The notes under the pieces were generated by a model. That model was not told the origin of the DNA. It made no database searches and saw nothing but the letters and a program-made list of their open reading frames with translations. The translations under genes were made by a program, and so were the position numbers. Below, piece after piece: positions 1-8,418 of a stretch of DNA of 39,208 nt. Source of the DNA: an uncultured Alphaproteobacteria bacterium. Its GTDB lineage: Bacteria > Pseudomonadota > Alphaproteobacteria > RF32 > CAG-239. The stretch spans positions 1-39,208 of the forward strand of contig CALXPT010000016.1 in the NCBI GenBank assembly GCA_944390355.1, read 5' to 3'. Position 1 is the stretch's first letter. Every line of letters starts with the position of its first letter.

Positions 1-135
1 AACAACGGCGGCGGAAACAACGGCGGCGGAAACAACGGCGGCGGAAACAACGGTGGCGGGAACAACGGCGGCGGAAACAACGGTGGCGGGAACAACGGCG
101 GCGGAAACAACGGCAACGGAAACAACGGCGGCGGA
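1..135 (+). repeat. Nine tandem 15-bp units encoding NNGGG
   Basis: The unit AACAACGGCGGCGGA is repeated nine times. Variation is almost all synonymous (GGC/GGT, GGA/GGG), with one Gly-to-Asn change in unit 8. The array begins before base 1, so its full copy number is unknown. In-frame 15-bp units can change number by slippage without breaking the reading frame. Confidence 0.9.
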
Positions 136-144
136 AATACTTGA
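1..144 (+). CDS. 3' end of a gene with an Asn/Gly-rich repeat tail (partial)
   Basis: Only the last 47 codons lie in the window. The + frame starting at base 1 is open and reads as nine NNGGG pentapeptides (the eighth is NNGNG), then Asn-Thr and a TGA stop at 142-144. No domain is visible, so the function of the whole protein is unknown. Asn/Gly-rich tails of this kind are flexible, low-complexity linkers or surface extensions. The gene lies 75 bp upstream of the VirB6-like gene on the same strand, so it could belong to the same locus; that is inference. I see no terminator hairpin between them. Confidence 0.6.
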   Translation, partial: NNGGGNNGGGNNGGGNNGGGNNGGGNNGGGNNGGGNNGNGNNGGGNT

Positions 145-219
145 TGCATTTTTAATTATTGTATCAAAAATTCTCGACGTTAAATGTTATGAAATGTTTT
201 AGGTTGTAAAAAAATATAT

Positions 220-3200
220 ATGATGAAACTGAGGCTAAAAAAATACATAAACATAATAAAGGCAACTACTCTGATTATCGTTGTCTCTGCTTGTATTTTG
301 CCTCTTTGTTCCGAGGCTTACGGTAGTGATTACACAAACTGTATTCCTAATTCTCAAAACGGAAAATGGACCTTAGAATGTCCTAATGGCCAGCAATCAA
401 GAAATGATGTCAATGTCGGATGTGTTCGCGAACAAAATAAAAATTCCTGTCTAAATACCATGCCGGTCTCCGGTTCTGTTGCTCGTATTCCTGAAGATGT
501 TTGCTACCGTAATGAAGGTTGGTCAAAAAAGCGTAATCACAACGGAATTGATTATGCCGTTGCTGCCGGTACTCCCGTTGTGGCCGCGGCAGCCGGAACC
601 GCTCAGGTTAATCAATGTGTCAGCGGCGGTGGACGCACCGTCGTTATTGTTCACAAAAAAGCAACTTCTCCCAGTAGTGATGGGGTCGATATTGTTCCTA
701 ACAGCAGCTCTGATTACTATACAACTATTTATATGCACTTATCCAGCATTGCCGTTTCCGACGGGGCTCAAGTTCAAAAGGGGCAAGTTATCGGTAATGC
801 CGGCGGTAGTTCTTGCAGTAACGGGGGCATTATCGAGAATGCATATGGGGCTCACCTTCATTTTGAAATGAGAGACGGTTCCGGCGGTGTGGCCAGCGGA
901 AACGTTTTAGACCCCTTGTGTAATGAAATCCAATCTTTGTGCGAGACTTCTTCGACTAATGCTTATTATCAAAATTCTTCCGGATATGATACCTTTCAAT
1001 GCCGTGACTGCACCAAGAACCAAGAAGCTTGCCGGAAAACAGATACCGGCGGTTATGACCACGAAAACGGTGATCCCATTAATCCTACTACAAACGGACA
1101 ATCCGTCGGCGGAACCGGCGAAGAAGGCAATTGCTCCAAGATGTATGATGAAAATAATCTCTTGGCTTTAAGTGCCGCCGGAGAATCCGGCAATAATCCG
1201 GGGATTAACAATAAATGCGCTAAAGGAGATTCCGGCGGTTGTTCTTATGGCAGCAATCAAATGGCCTGCGGGGCGGAAAAAGAAGGAAAACAATCTTCCG
1301 GCGGTACGGTAGCAACCTTTTTGCGCGACTTGTCAAGCCGTCATCCCGATTTGTTTGCTCAACTTTCTAACGGCAATGATGTTGAAACCACCATCAAATA
1401 TGCCTGCAATAACTTGAGTTATCCTAATGAAAATCTGCAATTTCGAACTGCTTGGGAAAGTCTCGGCTCCAATAAAGACTTTGCTCTCGCACAAGATGAG
1501 TTTATCTATAATCAGTTTGTCAGTTATCCTAAAAATGCATGCGGCTCAGAATGGGATAAATTAACTCCCGAGGTTAAAATGACTCTCATGGCTTGCGCTA
1601 TTGCCGCTCCGGCTACAGTTATTAAAGTCATTAAACAAATTAAAAATGAAAATCCGTCCACGCCTCTCAGCGAAATTCCCGAAGAAACCATTATCCCCCG
1701 TATTAATTTGTTACGCGTGGAAATCGGTTATCACAGTTACAAAGTCAGTGATGATCCCAATAAACAAAGTATTTATAACGCGGTTCTAAAACGCGCTCCC
1801 GAAGATGATGAACGTGCTTTAACTTCCGCTAAATTACGCAAAGCTCTCGCTGACCCTGCCAATGCAGGCAAAACACCCGATGAAATCTCTATCGAACTTA
1901 CCGGCAAAAGAATGTGTGCCGCCGATGAATATCCGGGGGTATCCAGCTATGATACCGGAAGCGGCGGGGGCAGCGGGACAAGCAGCGGCGCCAACGAAAA
2001 ATACGACAGTGATAAAGACTGCCGCGTGAGTAAATATCGTAATTCTTTTTCAGGCTGCATGTTCTGCGGTATCTTTAAAACTTTATTCAATGCCGCAAGC
2101 CTTATTGCTAAAAATGCCTATAATGCGCTCTCGGGGGCGGCCTTGACACTCATGCTTGTCGGTACGGCTCTGTGGTTGGCATTTACGGTGCTGAAACAAG
2201 TATCTTCTCTTGGCGGTGCGAATCCTTACGGTATGGTCAAAACAATCGTTAATCAATTATTTGTCGTGCTTTGTTGTGCCGCCATGCTCCTTACCATGGA
2301 CAGCACGGCTATTATGAACTTGTTGATTAATCCTATTTTCCAGACCGGTATGGATTTTTCTAAACTTCTCCTCGCAAATTCAAGCGGTGAAACTTGTAAC
2401 AGTGCCGATATTGCAGGTATTCGAACCGACGGCGGGTTGCCGGAGTCTATCGGAACAAGCATTTTATGTATTATTGACACCATTCAAAACAAACTCTTGG
2501 ATATTATTGCTTTGGGCTCTTCTTCCATTTGTGTCGGCTTTTGGTTGGAATCGTATAAAAATCTTCCTATTTTCCCTCATTTCGGCTATGTCATTACCGG
2601 TGTGTTCCTGTGGCTTACGGGGGTTATGTTTATGGTTATCTATCCCTGGCTGCTTATCGACTCCATGCTCAATTTGTGTTTGGCGGTTGCTTTTCTGCCG
2701 TTGGCCATTGCCGGTTATCCTTATAAAGTTACCAGAGGGATGTTTGTTAAAAAAGTCTGGGGCGCATTTATGAGTGCCATGTTTACCTTTGTGTTCTTAT
2801 CCGTCGTTATTGCCGTTTTGCTGATGGCGATTGAAAACGTGGTCGGCGAATCCGGCGTGCGAAGTTTGAGTTCGGTCGGAGACAGCGGTTCGGCTTATAA
2901 AAATATTTTGTCTTCCATCGGTTGGTGGACAATGAACTTCTTAAAACTCGTCTTTATTCTGTTTTTGGGATGGGCTGTTTTGGGCGAAGCCAAATCTTTT
3001 GCCGAGAATTTTGCCAGCGGTATGGGGGCTGGCGGAGGAGCCAAATTAAGCAAAGGAATCGCTGCCGATATCGGCGGTATGACGGCTAAAGCCACTAACA
3101 GAGCTGTTAAAGGGGCTGTAAACCGCGTCGGCACAGGCGCAAAAATCGTCGGGCACAGCATAAAAGAAAATGCCCAAGAGCTTGCCAGTGATTTTCGACT

Positions 3201-4122
3201 GAACCTCAACAAAGACCACGTTGATAACCGTATGAATCAAATTCAAAATCAAGGTACGCTCAATGCCGACGGAACCCGAACCTATCGAAATATGTTCGGG
3301 CGGAAATTTACTGCAACTCAAGACGGTTATTCTTATAAAAATTGGCGCGGAAAAACCATTACCAAAACCGTTGAAAGAAATGACAACGGAAACGTCGTTT
3401 ATACAAAATCTAAAACGAATAAAAACGGGACAACCACTTCGGTCTCTCAAGACGGATTTATTAAGCAAACCGCGGTTTACGCGTCAAACGGTCAAATGAT
3501 TTCAAAAAAATCGGAAATGACTACTGCCGGCGGAAAATCTCTTATCAATAAAGACGGTACGGTTAATGAGATTGCAATTAACGCCATTATGCAGAACTCG
3601 GCGTTTAATCCTGATGACGTGCAATCTGCCATCCTTGAGCAAATGCTTAAAGAGCGTATCCCCAGCGCACAATATGCTCTGCAAGATGATTTTCAATCCA
3701 GACAAATCGTTCGCGGCAAAGATGAGAACGGACACGACTTTTTCAAAATAATTCAGAAAAATAAAGACGGCTCCACAACCAATGTCTCCATGACTTTCGG
3801 AAATAACGGTCGGGTTATGACCGAAATTGAGGATATTTCCAGAAAAGGTGAAGCCATTAAACATTCTTCCGACGGTATCATTAACCGTATCCAGCGGTAT
3901 AATTACAAAAAAGACGGAACCATCGACGAAAACTCTATCGAATCGAGATACTCCGCCACAAAATATTATGTGCAAAATTACGGCAAAGTTATCGACAGCA
4001 ACGGACGTGCCGCCCGCGGCGTTCCTATTGAAGATACTCTATTTAAACCTGAGGATATTCGCGAAATGGGCGATAAAGTCGCAAGAAACGGTACGGCCGC
4101 TCCTTTGGAAGGGTTTAAATAA
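220..4122 (+). CDS. VirB6/TrbL-like channel protein fused to M23 peptidase and lysozyme-like domains
   Basis: A 1300-aa protein with four parts. (1) An N-terminal export signal; VSAC ending at Cys25 could be a lipobox. (2) An M23/LytM endopeptidase domain, about residues 95-235, with the zinc-ligand motifs HNGID (His107, Asp111) and HLHFE (His212, His214), so probably active. (3) A lysozyme-superfamily domain, about 305-480, resembling the one in phage tail and VgrG-type proteins: GES with Glu322 as candidate catalytic acid, SYGSNQM at 342-348, and a downstream FALAQDEFI segment. (4) A polytopic membrane region, about 639-925, with six or more hydrophobic segments, like VirB6/TrbL/TraG. After residue 925 comes about 375 aa of Gly/Asn/Asp-rich soluble tail with hairpin-like segments. 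The inferred role is local peptidoglycan opening at an inner-membrane channel. The ATG at 220 precedes a good signal sequence, but its ribosome site is weak. The two wall-cutting domains are clear; the VirB6 assignment rests on topology and general resemblance. Confidence 0.8.
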   Translation: MMKLRLKKYINIIKATTLIIVVSACILPLCSEAYGSDYTNCIPNSQNGKWTLECPNGQQSRNDVNVGCVREQNKNSCLNTMPVSGSVARIPEDVCYRNEGWSKKRNHNGIDYAVAAGTPVVAAAAGTAQVNQCVSGGGRTVVIVHKKATSPSSDGVDIVPNSSSDYYTTIYMHLSSIAVSDGAQVQKGQVIGNAGGSSCSNGGIIENAYGAHLHFEMRDGSGGVASGNVLDPLCNEIQSLCETSSTNAYYQNSSGYDTFQCRDCTKNQEACRKTDTGGYDHENGDPINPTTNGQSVGGTGEEGNCSKMYDENNLLALSAAGESGNNPGINNKCAKGDSGGCSYGSNQMACGAEKEGKQSSGGTVATFLRDLSSRHPDLFAQLSNGNDVETTIKYACNNLSYPNENLQFRTAWESLGSNKDFALAQDEFIYNQFVSYPKNACGSEWDKLTPEVKMTLMACAIAAPATVIKVIKQIKNENPSTPLSEIPEETIIPRINLLRVEIGYHSYKVSDDPNKQSIYNAVLKRAPEDDERALTSAKLRKALADPANAGKTPDEISIELTGKRMCAADEYPGVSSYDTGSGGGSGTSSGANEKYDSDKDCRVSKYRNSFSGCMFCGIFKTLFNAASLIAKNAYNALSGAALTLMLVGTALWLAFTVLKQVSSLGGANPYGMVKTIVNQLFVVLCCAAMLLTMDSTAIMNLLINPIFQTGMDFSKLLLANSSGETCNSADIAGIRTDGGLPESIGTSILCIIDTIQNKLLDIIALGSSSICVGFWLESYKNLPIFPHFGYVITGVFLWLTGVMFMVIYPWLLIDSMLNLCLAVAFLPLAIAGYPYKVTRGMFVKKVWGAFMSAMFTFVFLSVVIAVLLMAIENVVGESGVRSLSSVGDSGSAYKNILSSIGWWTMNFLKLVFILFLGWAVLGEAKSFAENFASGMGAGGGAKLSKGIAADIGGMTAKATNRAVKGAVNRVGTGAKIVGHSIKENAQELASDFRLNLNKDHVDNRMNQIQNQGTLNADGTRTYRNMFGRKFTATQDGYSYKNWRGKTITKTVERNDNGNVVYTKSKTNKNGTTTSVSQDGFIKQTAVYASNGQMISKKSEMTTAGGKSLINKDGTVNEIAINAIMQNSAFNPDDVQSAILEQMLKERIPSAQYALQDDFQSRQIVRGKDENGHDFFKIIQKNKDGSTTNVSMTFGNNGRVMTEIEDISRKGEAIKHSSDGIINRIQRYNYKKDGTIDENSIESRYSATKYYVQNYGKVIDSNGRAARGVPIEDTLFKPEDIREMGDKVARNGTAAPLEGFK

Positions 4123-4135
4123 AAAATTATCCAAA

Positions 4136-4197
4136 TTGTACACATATTGTCTTTTTTGTACGATAATTCTTGATTTCTTGTTTTAAGTCGATATTAT
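4136..4197 (+). promoter_or_regulatory. Candidate promoter and operator of the XRE regulator
   Basis: TTGATT at 4170-4175 and TATTAT at 4192-4197 are separated by 16 bp, a reasonable -35/-10 pair about 50 bp before the regulator's ATG. Just upstream, TTGTAC occurs at 4136-4141 and 4156-4161, exactly 20 bp (two helical turns) apart. That could be an autoregulatory operator. The operator idea is inference. Confidence 0.4.
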
Positions 4198-4247
4198 ACA
4201 GTTAGTTATTTGGAATAACTATTATGTAATTTATATGAGGTATCAAT

Positions 4248-5219
4248 ATGGAAGAAATTATTTTCCCGAATCAGATTAGAATGTATAGACGGCTTCGCGG
4301 TCGCTCCATGCAGGAATTGGCAGATCATCTTTCCGTCAGCCTCTCGGCTATCTCTAAAATTGAAAAAGGTTATCGTCGTGTTGACCAAGAGCAGTTGGTG
4401 CGCGTGGCAGAGTTTTTGGATTGTCCTTTACAGGATTTGTTTGTTAACGAACAGAACTCTCAGCTCGAGGTTGTTCAGTCTTGGCGCCGCGAACAGGAAA
4501 GAAGAAACAAAATTAACGAGAAAAGCGGCTTGAAAACTTTGGGCGCAGGTCTTCGTCAAATCAGAAACGAGAAGAATCTTACTCTTATTGAAGTAGCCGA
4601 AAGTGCCGATATGACTTTGTCCGTTTATCACAGAATCGAAATGGGACAAAGAGAAGTTTCCGATAAAGAATTTAAAAATATCGCCAGAGCTTTGAATGTT
4701 ACTCCCGATGATTTGAAGAACGAAATTAAAAGTCTTGATGAAAAGGGTATGCTTGAAGAAATTATTCAACGTAATGATGCAAAGTATAAATTACTTTCTA
4801 CTCCTAGAGGGGCTATTTCTTCTTTTGTTGCCTCCAGTCAAGACAACCAAAAAATTTCGGTTTACGGAACTGCAGGTAAAGACGGCGATGTTATCATTGA
4901 CTTAGAAAACGAAACTAAGAAAGTTGCTTGTCCGCCTCAACTTAACGGGAAAAAAGATGTTTATGCCGTCAATCTGTGCACCAGAAGATTAGGGACTTTG
5001 CTTCCGACGCGTTCCATTTTGTTTGCGGACCCTAATGATGTTGTCAGCGTCGGTGATATTGCTATCTTATATGTTTCCGATACCGAAGCTAAAATACTCA
5101 GCATTCGTGAAGATGAGAATGGAGAACTTTACGGGTTGCGTTGGAATCCGGATGAAAGGATTAAAATCGGCAATGATGATTTGCGGAAAATTCACAAAGT
5201 TGTTGCGATTTATTTATAA
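4248..5219 (+). CDS. Transcriptional regulator with two XRE domains and a degenerate S24/LexA-like C-terminus
   Basis: A 323-aa DNA-binding protein. Residues about 5-66 form one XRE/Cro-type helix-turn-helix (SMQELADHLSVSLSAISKIE). Residues about 98-155 form a second (LTLIEVAESADMTLSVYHRIE). Residues about 235-323 resemble the S24/LexA-type domain of phage-like repressors, with GDIAILYVSDTEAKIL and a final VVAIYL strand. The nucleophile motif normally written GDSM is replaced by LCTRR (243-247), and Lys282 sits about two positions off the expected catalytic lysine, so self-cleavage looks lost. The ATG at 4248 follows a GAGG site. It lies between the VirB6-like gene and the acidic-repeat gene and ends at a strong terminator, so it is the obvious candidate regulator of this locus. 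The target genes are inferred. Confidence 0.8.
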   Translation: MEEIIFPNQIRMYRRLRGRSMQELADHLSVSLSAISKIEKGYRRVDQEQLVRVAEFLDCPLQDLFVNEQNSQLEVVQSWRREQERRNKINEKSGLKTLGAGLRQIRNEKNLTLIEVAESADMTLSVYHRIEMGQREVSDKEFKNIARALNVTPDDLKNEIKSLDEKGMLEEIIQRNDAKYKLLSTPRGAISSFVASSQDNQKISVYGTAGKDGDVIIDLENETKKVACPPQLNGKKDVYAVNLCTRRLGTLLPTRSILFADPNDVVSVGDIAILYVSDTEAKILSIREDENGELYGLRWNPDERIKIGNDDLRKIHKVVAIYL

Positions 5220-5240
5220 TTTCTGTTGTACTTCAAAAAA

Positions 5241-5266
5241 AACTCTGCAAACGCGGAGTTTTTTTT
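5241..5266 (+). terminator. Rho-independent terminator after the XRE regulator
   Basis: Stem AACTCTGC (5241-5248), loop AAAC, stem GCGGAGTT (5253-5260) with one G-U pair, then six T. It separates the regulator from the acidic-repeat gene. Confidence 0.85.
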
Positions 5267-5343
5267 GTTTTATTAACCTGAAATTTACGAGATTATGTAT
5301 ATTCTGATACCAAGAGTAATCTTTATATTGAGGTATTTTTAAA

Positions 5344-7839
5344 TTGGCTGAAGGCGATTTGGAAAAAAATGCGGAGTATTCCGAATTTTTGAAAAAAGAC
5401 GGCGAAGAAGATCCGCGCGTTATTGCTCAGCGTTTACTCAATATTTTTAGGCAGCTTCATATCTTTACGCAAAAAAAACGTGATGAGTTTAATCAACATA
5501 TTAAAGAGCAGCCTTATGCCGTAAAAAAAGCTCTTGCCTCTCTGCCGGGGGGCGGGGTGTTGCTTGAGTATCTCAACGAATTGGAAATCGAATCCGGCGG
5601 GGAGGCTCTCGATGCTAGCCTTTTAGCTCCCTCTGTTTCAAGTTATAAAGATAAAATCAGCCCTAAAGACAGTTTGTCTCAAGTGCAGATTTTGGCTCAA
5701 GCTTTATCTGAAGCTAAAGGCGCAATCCCTGTCGCAGGCGGGCAAAATGCCTCAATGTCTGCTGAAGAATTGTCCAGATTATCTCATGATTTGAACCTTA
5801 AATTTGACAGTCTTAAATCCGAATTGGAAAGAAAGCTTGCCCAAACCATCGGACAAAAGGGTGATGGCTCGTCTGCTCGCTCAGATAGCGTTATATTTAA
5901 TGATGACAAATTGGTTACGACAATTGTTTCTGCTGCAAAAAATATTATGCAGAGCAATCAAGAATTGGTTACTAAAAACAATAACGAAATTATTAAACAG
6001 TTTTCTAACCTATCCGAAAACTCCAATAAAGCTAATTTAGCCATCGCTCATTCGCTCGAAAAGTTGTCTGCTTCAGCTCAACCCTCGCAGGGACAATATT
6101 TGGAAAATCTTATCGGCAATATTGTTGATAAGCAAACGACTATGTTTCAAGATTTTTCTCAGAAACAATCTGATAGTTTAGGCAATATTTTAGCTCAGGT
6201 TCTCAGAGAAAACAATTCTTCTTCTTTGCAAATCGTTAGTGAAACGCTTAAAGCTTTTCAAAGAGAAAGTGCACGAATCTTGGAAATCCAAGCAAATATT
6301 CAAAAAGCTTTAGTTGACAGCAAACGAGCCAATGGATTTATGCCTTATTCCGCTTTCGGGTTATCTTCTTATTCTTTCGGCGGAGACAGAACTGATGCAA
6401 AATCATCCAATTCTACATCGGCTAAGTCTTCCGGCATGAAATCTTCTCCCAAAGAAGAATCTTCTTTTTCTCCTTTTTCCGGCGGTGATTTTGATTCTTT
6501 CGGGTTCGGAATTCCCAAAGACTCCTTTGATGATGACAGTTCTTCAACTTCAAGTATTTTCTCTCGACGTCAATCCGAAGATACATCTGTTTCGCCTAAA
6601 AATCCCGAACCTGTTGCCGATGAGTTGTTGAATCTTGCAAATATGGAATCTACAAAAAAGAAAAAGAAAAAAAAGAAGAAAAAGAAAAATAAAAGTGATG
6701 ACGAGGCTGTTCAAACACAGAATCTGAATGCAGAGGAAATTCCCGAAACTGAAGACAGAACGGTTCATGCTCCAAAACTTTTGAGTATTGATGACATTCC
6801 CGATGAAAAAGATTCTTCTTCCGATTGGAATAGCTTTGTTGACGAAGAGACTAAAAATTCTGAGGCTAATCTTTCTGAAATGTCGGCGACTTCCGTGGAA
6901 AGCAGCAGCGTTGAAAATGCTGATGATACGGCGCAAAATCAAAACCAGACTTGGGATAATAACTCTCAAAGCGAGGATGATACGCAGGAGGCTTGGGAAT
7001 ATGTTGATGATAACTCCCCTCAAAGTGATGAAACGGGTGAAGAATGGGAATATGCTGATGATTCTTCTTCGGAAAACGGTGATTACTTTTATGATACCTC
7101 CTCTCCGGAAGATACTTCTTATGCTTATGAAGACGGACAAGATTGGGAATATACCGATGATGATAACGGCAATGATGCAAATGGCGATGAATGGGCCTAT
7201 GTAGATGAAAACAGTGAGCCCGTTCAAGAAACTGCCGAAAGCGGTGAATGGGAATATGTCCAAGACGATAATGTTCAAGAAAATAACAACGATGAGTGGG
7301 AATATGTTGATGATGAGACCTCTCCGAGCAGCGATAGCGATGAGGAATGGGAATATGTTGATGATGGTGTCTCTCTGAGCAGTGATGTCGATGATGATTG
7401 GGAATATGTCGTGGATGGCTCTGAGAATGTTGATTATCACCCTGTTGTCGATACCGAAGAAGTTGCCGATACTGCAGAAGCTGAAATTTCTTCAACTCAA
7501 TATCCTGATGCGGCACCTCATTCCGAAACCTCAGATACCGAGCCCCTTTTGCAAAACGAAGCTGTATCCTTAAACCCTGAAAATTTATCTGTCGCAGATG
7601 ATGCGGTTTCCGATGAAGCCATCTCGGAAAAAGATGTTCCTCATGGTGAAGAGTTCCATTTTGAAGATGCTGCTAAACCGGTTGATTTATTTGAACCCAA
7701 GCATGGTGATAAAATCGAATTTCCTATGATTGCGGAAAGCGAAGATGCTTCCGATGCTTCTTTATCTTTTGCTAAATTATCCGGACTGAATGATGCTGAT
7801 AATCCAGAATCTGACCCTTATAATAAACCTCAGTCTTAA
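5344..7839 (+). CDS. Large acidic repeat protein with poly-lysine tract and WEY repeats
   Basis: An 831-aa protein starting at TTG (5344), with GAGG about 10 bases upstream; no in-frame ATG lies near. There is no signal peptide or membrane segment, so it is probably cytoplasmic. Residues 1-330 are helical and Gln/Leu/Ser-rich, with coiled-coil-like stretches. Residues 330-435 are Ser/Phe/Gly-rich. Residues 438-448 are eleven lysines in a row. The rest is strongly acidic and holds eight copies of a WEYVDD-like motif between residues 550 and 691. I do not recognise the family. Charge-segregated repeat proteins like this may act as scaffolds or secretion substrates. The position next to the coupled trio at 7924-10503 suggests a shared process. 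Function is unknown. Confidence 0.75.
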   Translation: MAEGDLEKNAEYSEFLKKDGEEDPRVIAQRLLNIFRQLHIFTQKKRDEFNQHIKEQPYAVKKALASLPGGGVLLEYLNELEIESGGEALDASLLAPSVSSYKDKISPKDSLSQVQILAQALSEAKGAIPVAGGQNASMSAEELSRLSHDLNLKFDSLKSELERKLAQTIGQKGDGSSARSDSVIFNDDKLVTTIVSAAKNIMQSNQELVTKNNNEIIKQFSNLSENSNKANLAIAHSLEKLSASAQPSQGQYLENLIGNIVDKQTTMFQDFSQKQSDSLGNILAQVLRENNSSSLQIVSETLKAFQRESARILEIQANIQKALVDSKRANGFMPYSAFGLSSYSFGGDRTDAKSSNSTSAKSSGMKSSPKEESSFSPFSGGDFDSFGFGIPKDSFDDDSSSTSSIFSRRQSEDTSVSPKNPEPVADELLNLANMESTKKKKKKKKKKKNKSDDEAVQTQNLNAEEIPETEDRTVHAPKLLSIDDIPDEKDSSSDWNSFVDEETKNSEANLSEMSATSVESSSVENADDTAQNQNQTWDNNSQSEDDTQEAWEYVDDNSPQSDETGEEWEYADDSSSENGDYFYDTSSPEDTSYAYEDGQDWEYTDDDNGNDANGDEWAYVDENSEPVQETAESGEWEYVQDDNVQENNNDEWEYVDDETSPSSDSDEEWEYVDDGVSLSSDVDDDWEYVVDGSENVDYHPVVDTEEVADTAEAEISSTQYPDAAPHSETSDTEPLLQNEAVSLNPENLSVADDAVSDEAISEKDVPHGEEFHFEDAAKPVDLFEPKHGDKIEFPMIAESEDASDASLSFAKLSGLNDADNPESDPYNKPQS
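6655..6687 (+). repeat. A-rich tract encoding eleven consecutive lysines
   Basis: Eleven AAA/AAG codons follow each other, including a run of eight A (6667-6674). They sit between the Ser-rich and acidic parts of the protein. Such tracts are prone to slippage by polymerase or ribosome. Confidence 0.85.
6991..7416 (+). repeat. Eight WEYVDD-type coding repeats
   Basis: The motif [EDA]-W-[EA]-Y-[VAT]-x-[DE] occurs eight times, separated by acidic Ser/Asn-rich linkers of uneven length (about 10 to 30 residues). The Trp, the Tyr and the following acid are kept while linkers vary, which suggests selection on a short linear motif rather than a recent tandem duplication. Confidence 0.8.
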
Positions 7840-7883
7840 GATAGCTGTGTAAAAGCTGGGATAAAAGAATTTACAAATCTTTC

Positions 7884-7917
7884 CGCCTCCTTTAGAGTGT
7901 AATTTAAATAGGAGGCG
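7884..7917 (+). promoter_or_regulatory. Hairpin that pairs with the ribosome-binding site of the 164-aa gene
   Basis: CGCCTCCT (7884-7891) is the exact reverse complement of AGGAGGCG (7910-7917), with an AT-rich 18-base loop. The second arm is the Shine-Dalgarno sequence for the ATG at 7924. In RNA the 8-bp stem would hide the ribosome site. No T-run follows, so it is not a terminator. This could be an RNA thermometer or another translational switch. Confidence 0.6.
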
Positions 7918-7923
7918 TTGTTT

Positions 7924-8418
7924 ATGGAAGCAAATAATCCGTTGCCGGCTGTCAGCCAAGAGGCTTTGTGGTATTTGAATAATTATATTTTGTTGCGTGA
8001 TTATTATGACCGCACGATTTCTCGTATTGCGGCTCGTTGTGTGCGCAAAGGAAATATTGCAATCGAGGAATATCCTTATTACGGCTATATCCTTGATGTG
8101 CTGGAAGAAATTTGCGAGGTCGGCGAATATATTCTTAAACATCGGGAATTGTACCCTTATGTCGAGAAAAAAATTGCCGGCGGCTTTTCCGGTTTTCGTA
8201 AAAATTTAGCCGAGTATAATGAAGAACTTAAGAAAAACGCATCTCCCGATATGATTAAAGATGACGGAGCTGATTTGAAAAAAATGAAAGAAGCTCTCGG
8301 TGCTATTACAAAAGAACAAGATCCTACCATCGGTGCCGGTATGAGTATGGATGCCGTGATGGATAAGCTTATGCGTGAAAATAACATTAAAAACAACAAC
8401 GGTGAGCAAACATCATGA
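7924..8418 (+). CDS. Small soluble protein of unknown function in the secretion-like locus
   Basis: 164 aa. I chose the ATG at 7924 because a near-perfect AGGAGG ends eight bases upstream; an in-frame TTG at 7918 lies too close to it. No signal peptide or membrane segment is visible. The N-terminal 100 residues look helical and aromatic-rich (LWYLNNYILLRDYYDRTISR), and the C-terminus is charged and Asn-rich. I recognise no family. Its stop overlaps the start of the secretin-like lipoprotein gene (ATGA at 8415-8418), so the two are probably translated together, and a chaperone or assembly role for the next products is conceivable. Its ribosome site is paired in the 7884-7917 hairpin. Confidence 0.7.
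   Translation: MEANNPLPAVSQEALWYLNNYILLRDYYDRTISRIAARCVRKGNIAIEEYPYYGYILDVLEEICEVGEYILKHRELYPYVEKKIAGGFSGFRKNLAEYNEELKKNASPDMIKDDGADLKKMKEALGAITKEQDPTIGAGMSMDAVMDKLMRENNIKNNNGEQTS

Noticed and set aside
1..135. A CRISPR-like array
   Set aside because: The 15-bp units are contiguous and coding, with no spacers.
3502..3975. Long - strand frames inside the VirB6-like gene
   Set aside because: They lack start signals and recognisable content; the + frame has clear domains.
3240..4100. Rhs/YD-type toxin repeats in the tail of the VirB6-like protein
   Set aside because: Hairpin-like Gly/Asn/Asp segments are present, but no regular YD repeat or toxin end is visible.
6550..7440. A 296-aa open frame on the - strand rich in IINIFP-like repeats
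   Set aside because: It is the mirror of the WEY repeats of the + strand gene. No ribosome site supports it and its hydrophobic repeats follow from the acidic codons.
6866..7516. A 216-aa His/Arg-rich open frame on the - strand
   Set aside because: Same cause: another frame of the GAT/GAA-rich repeats.
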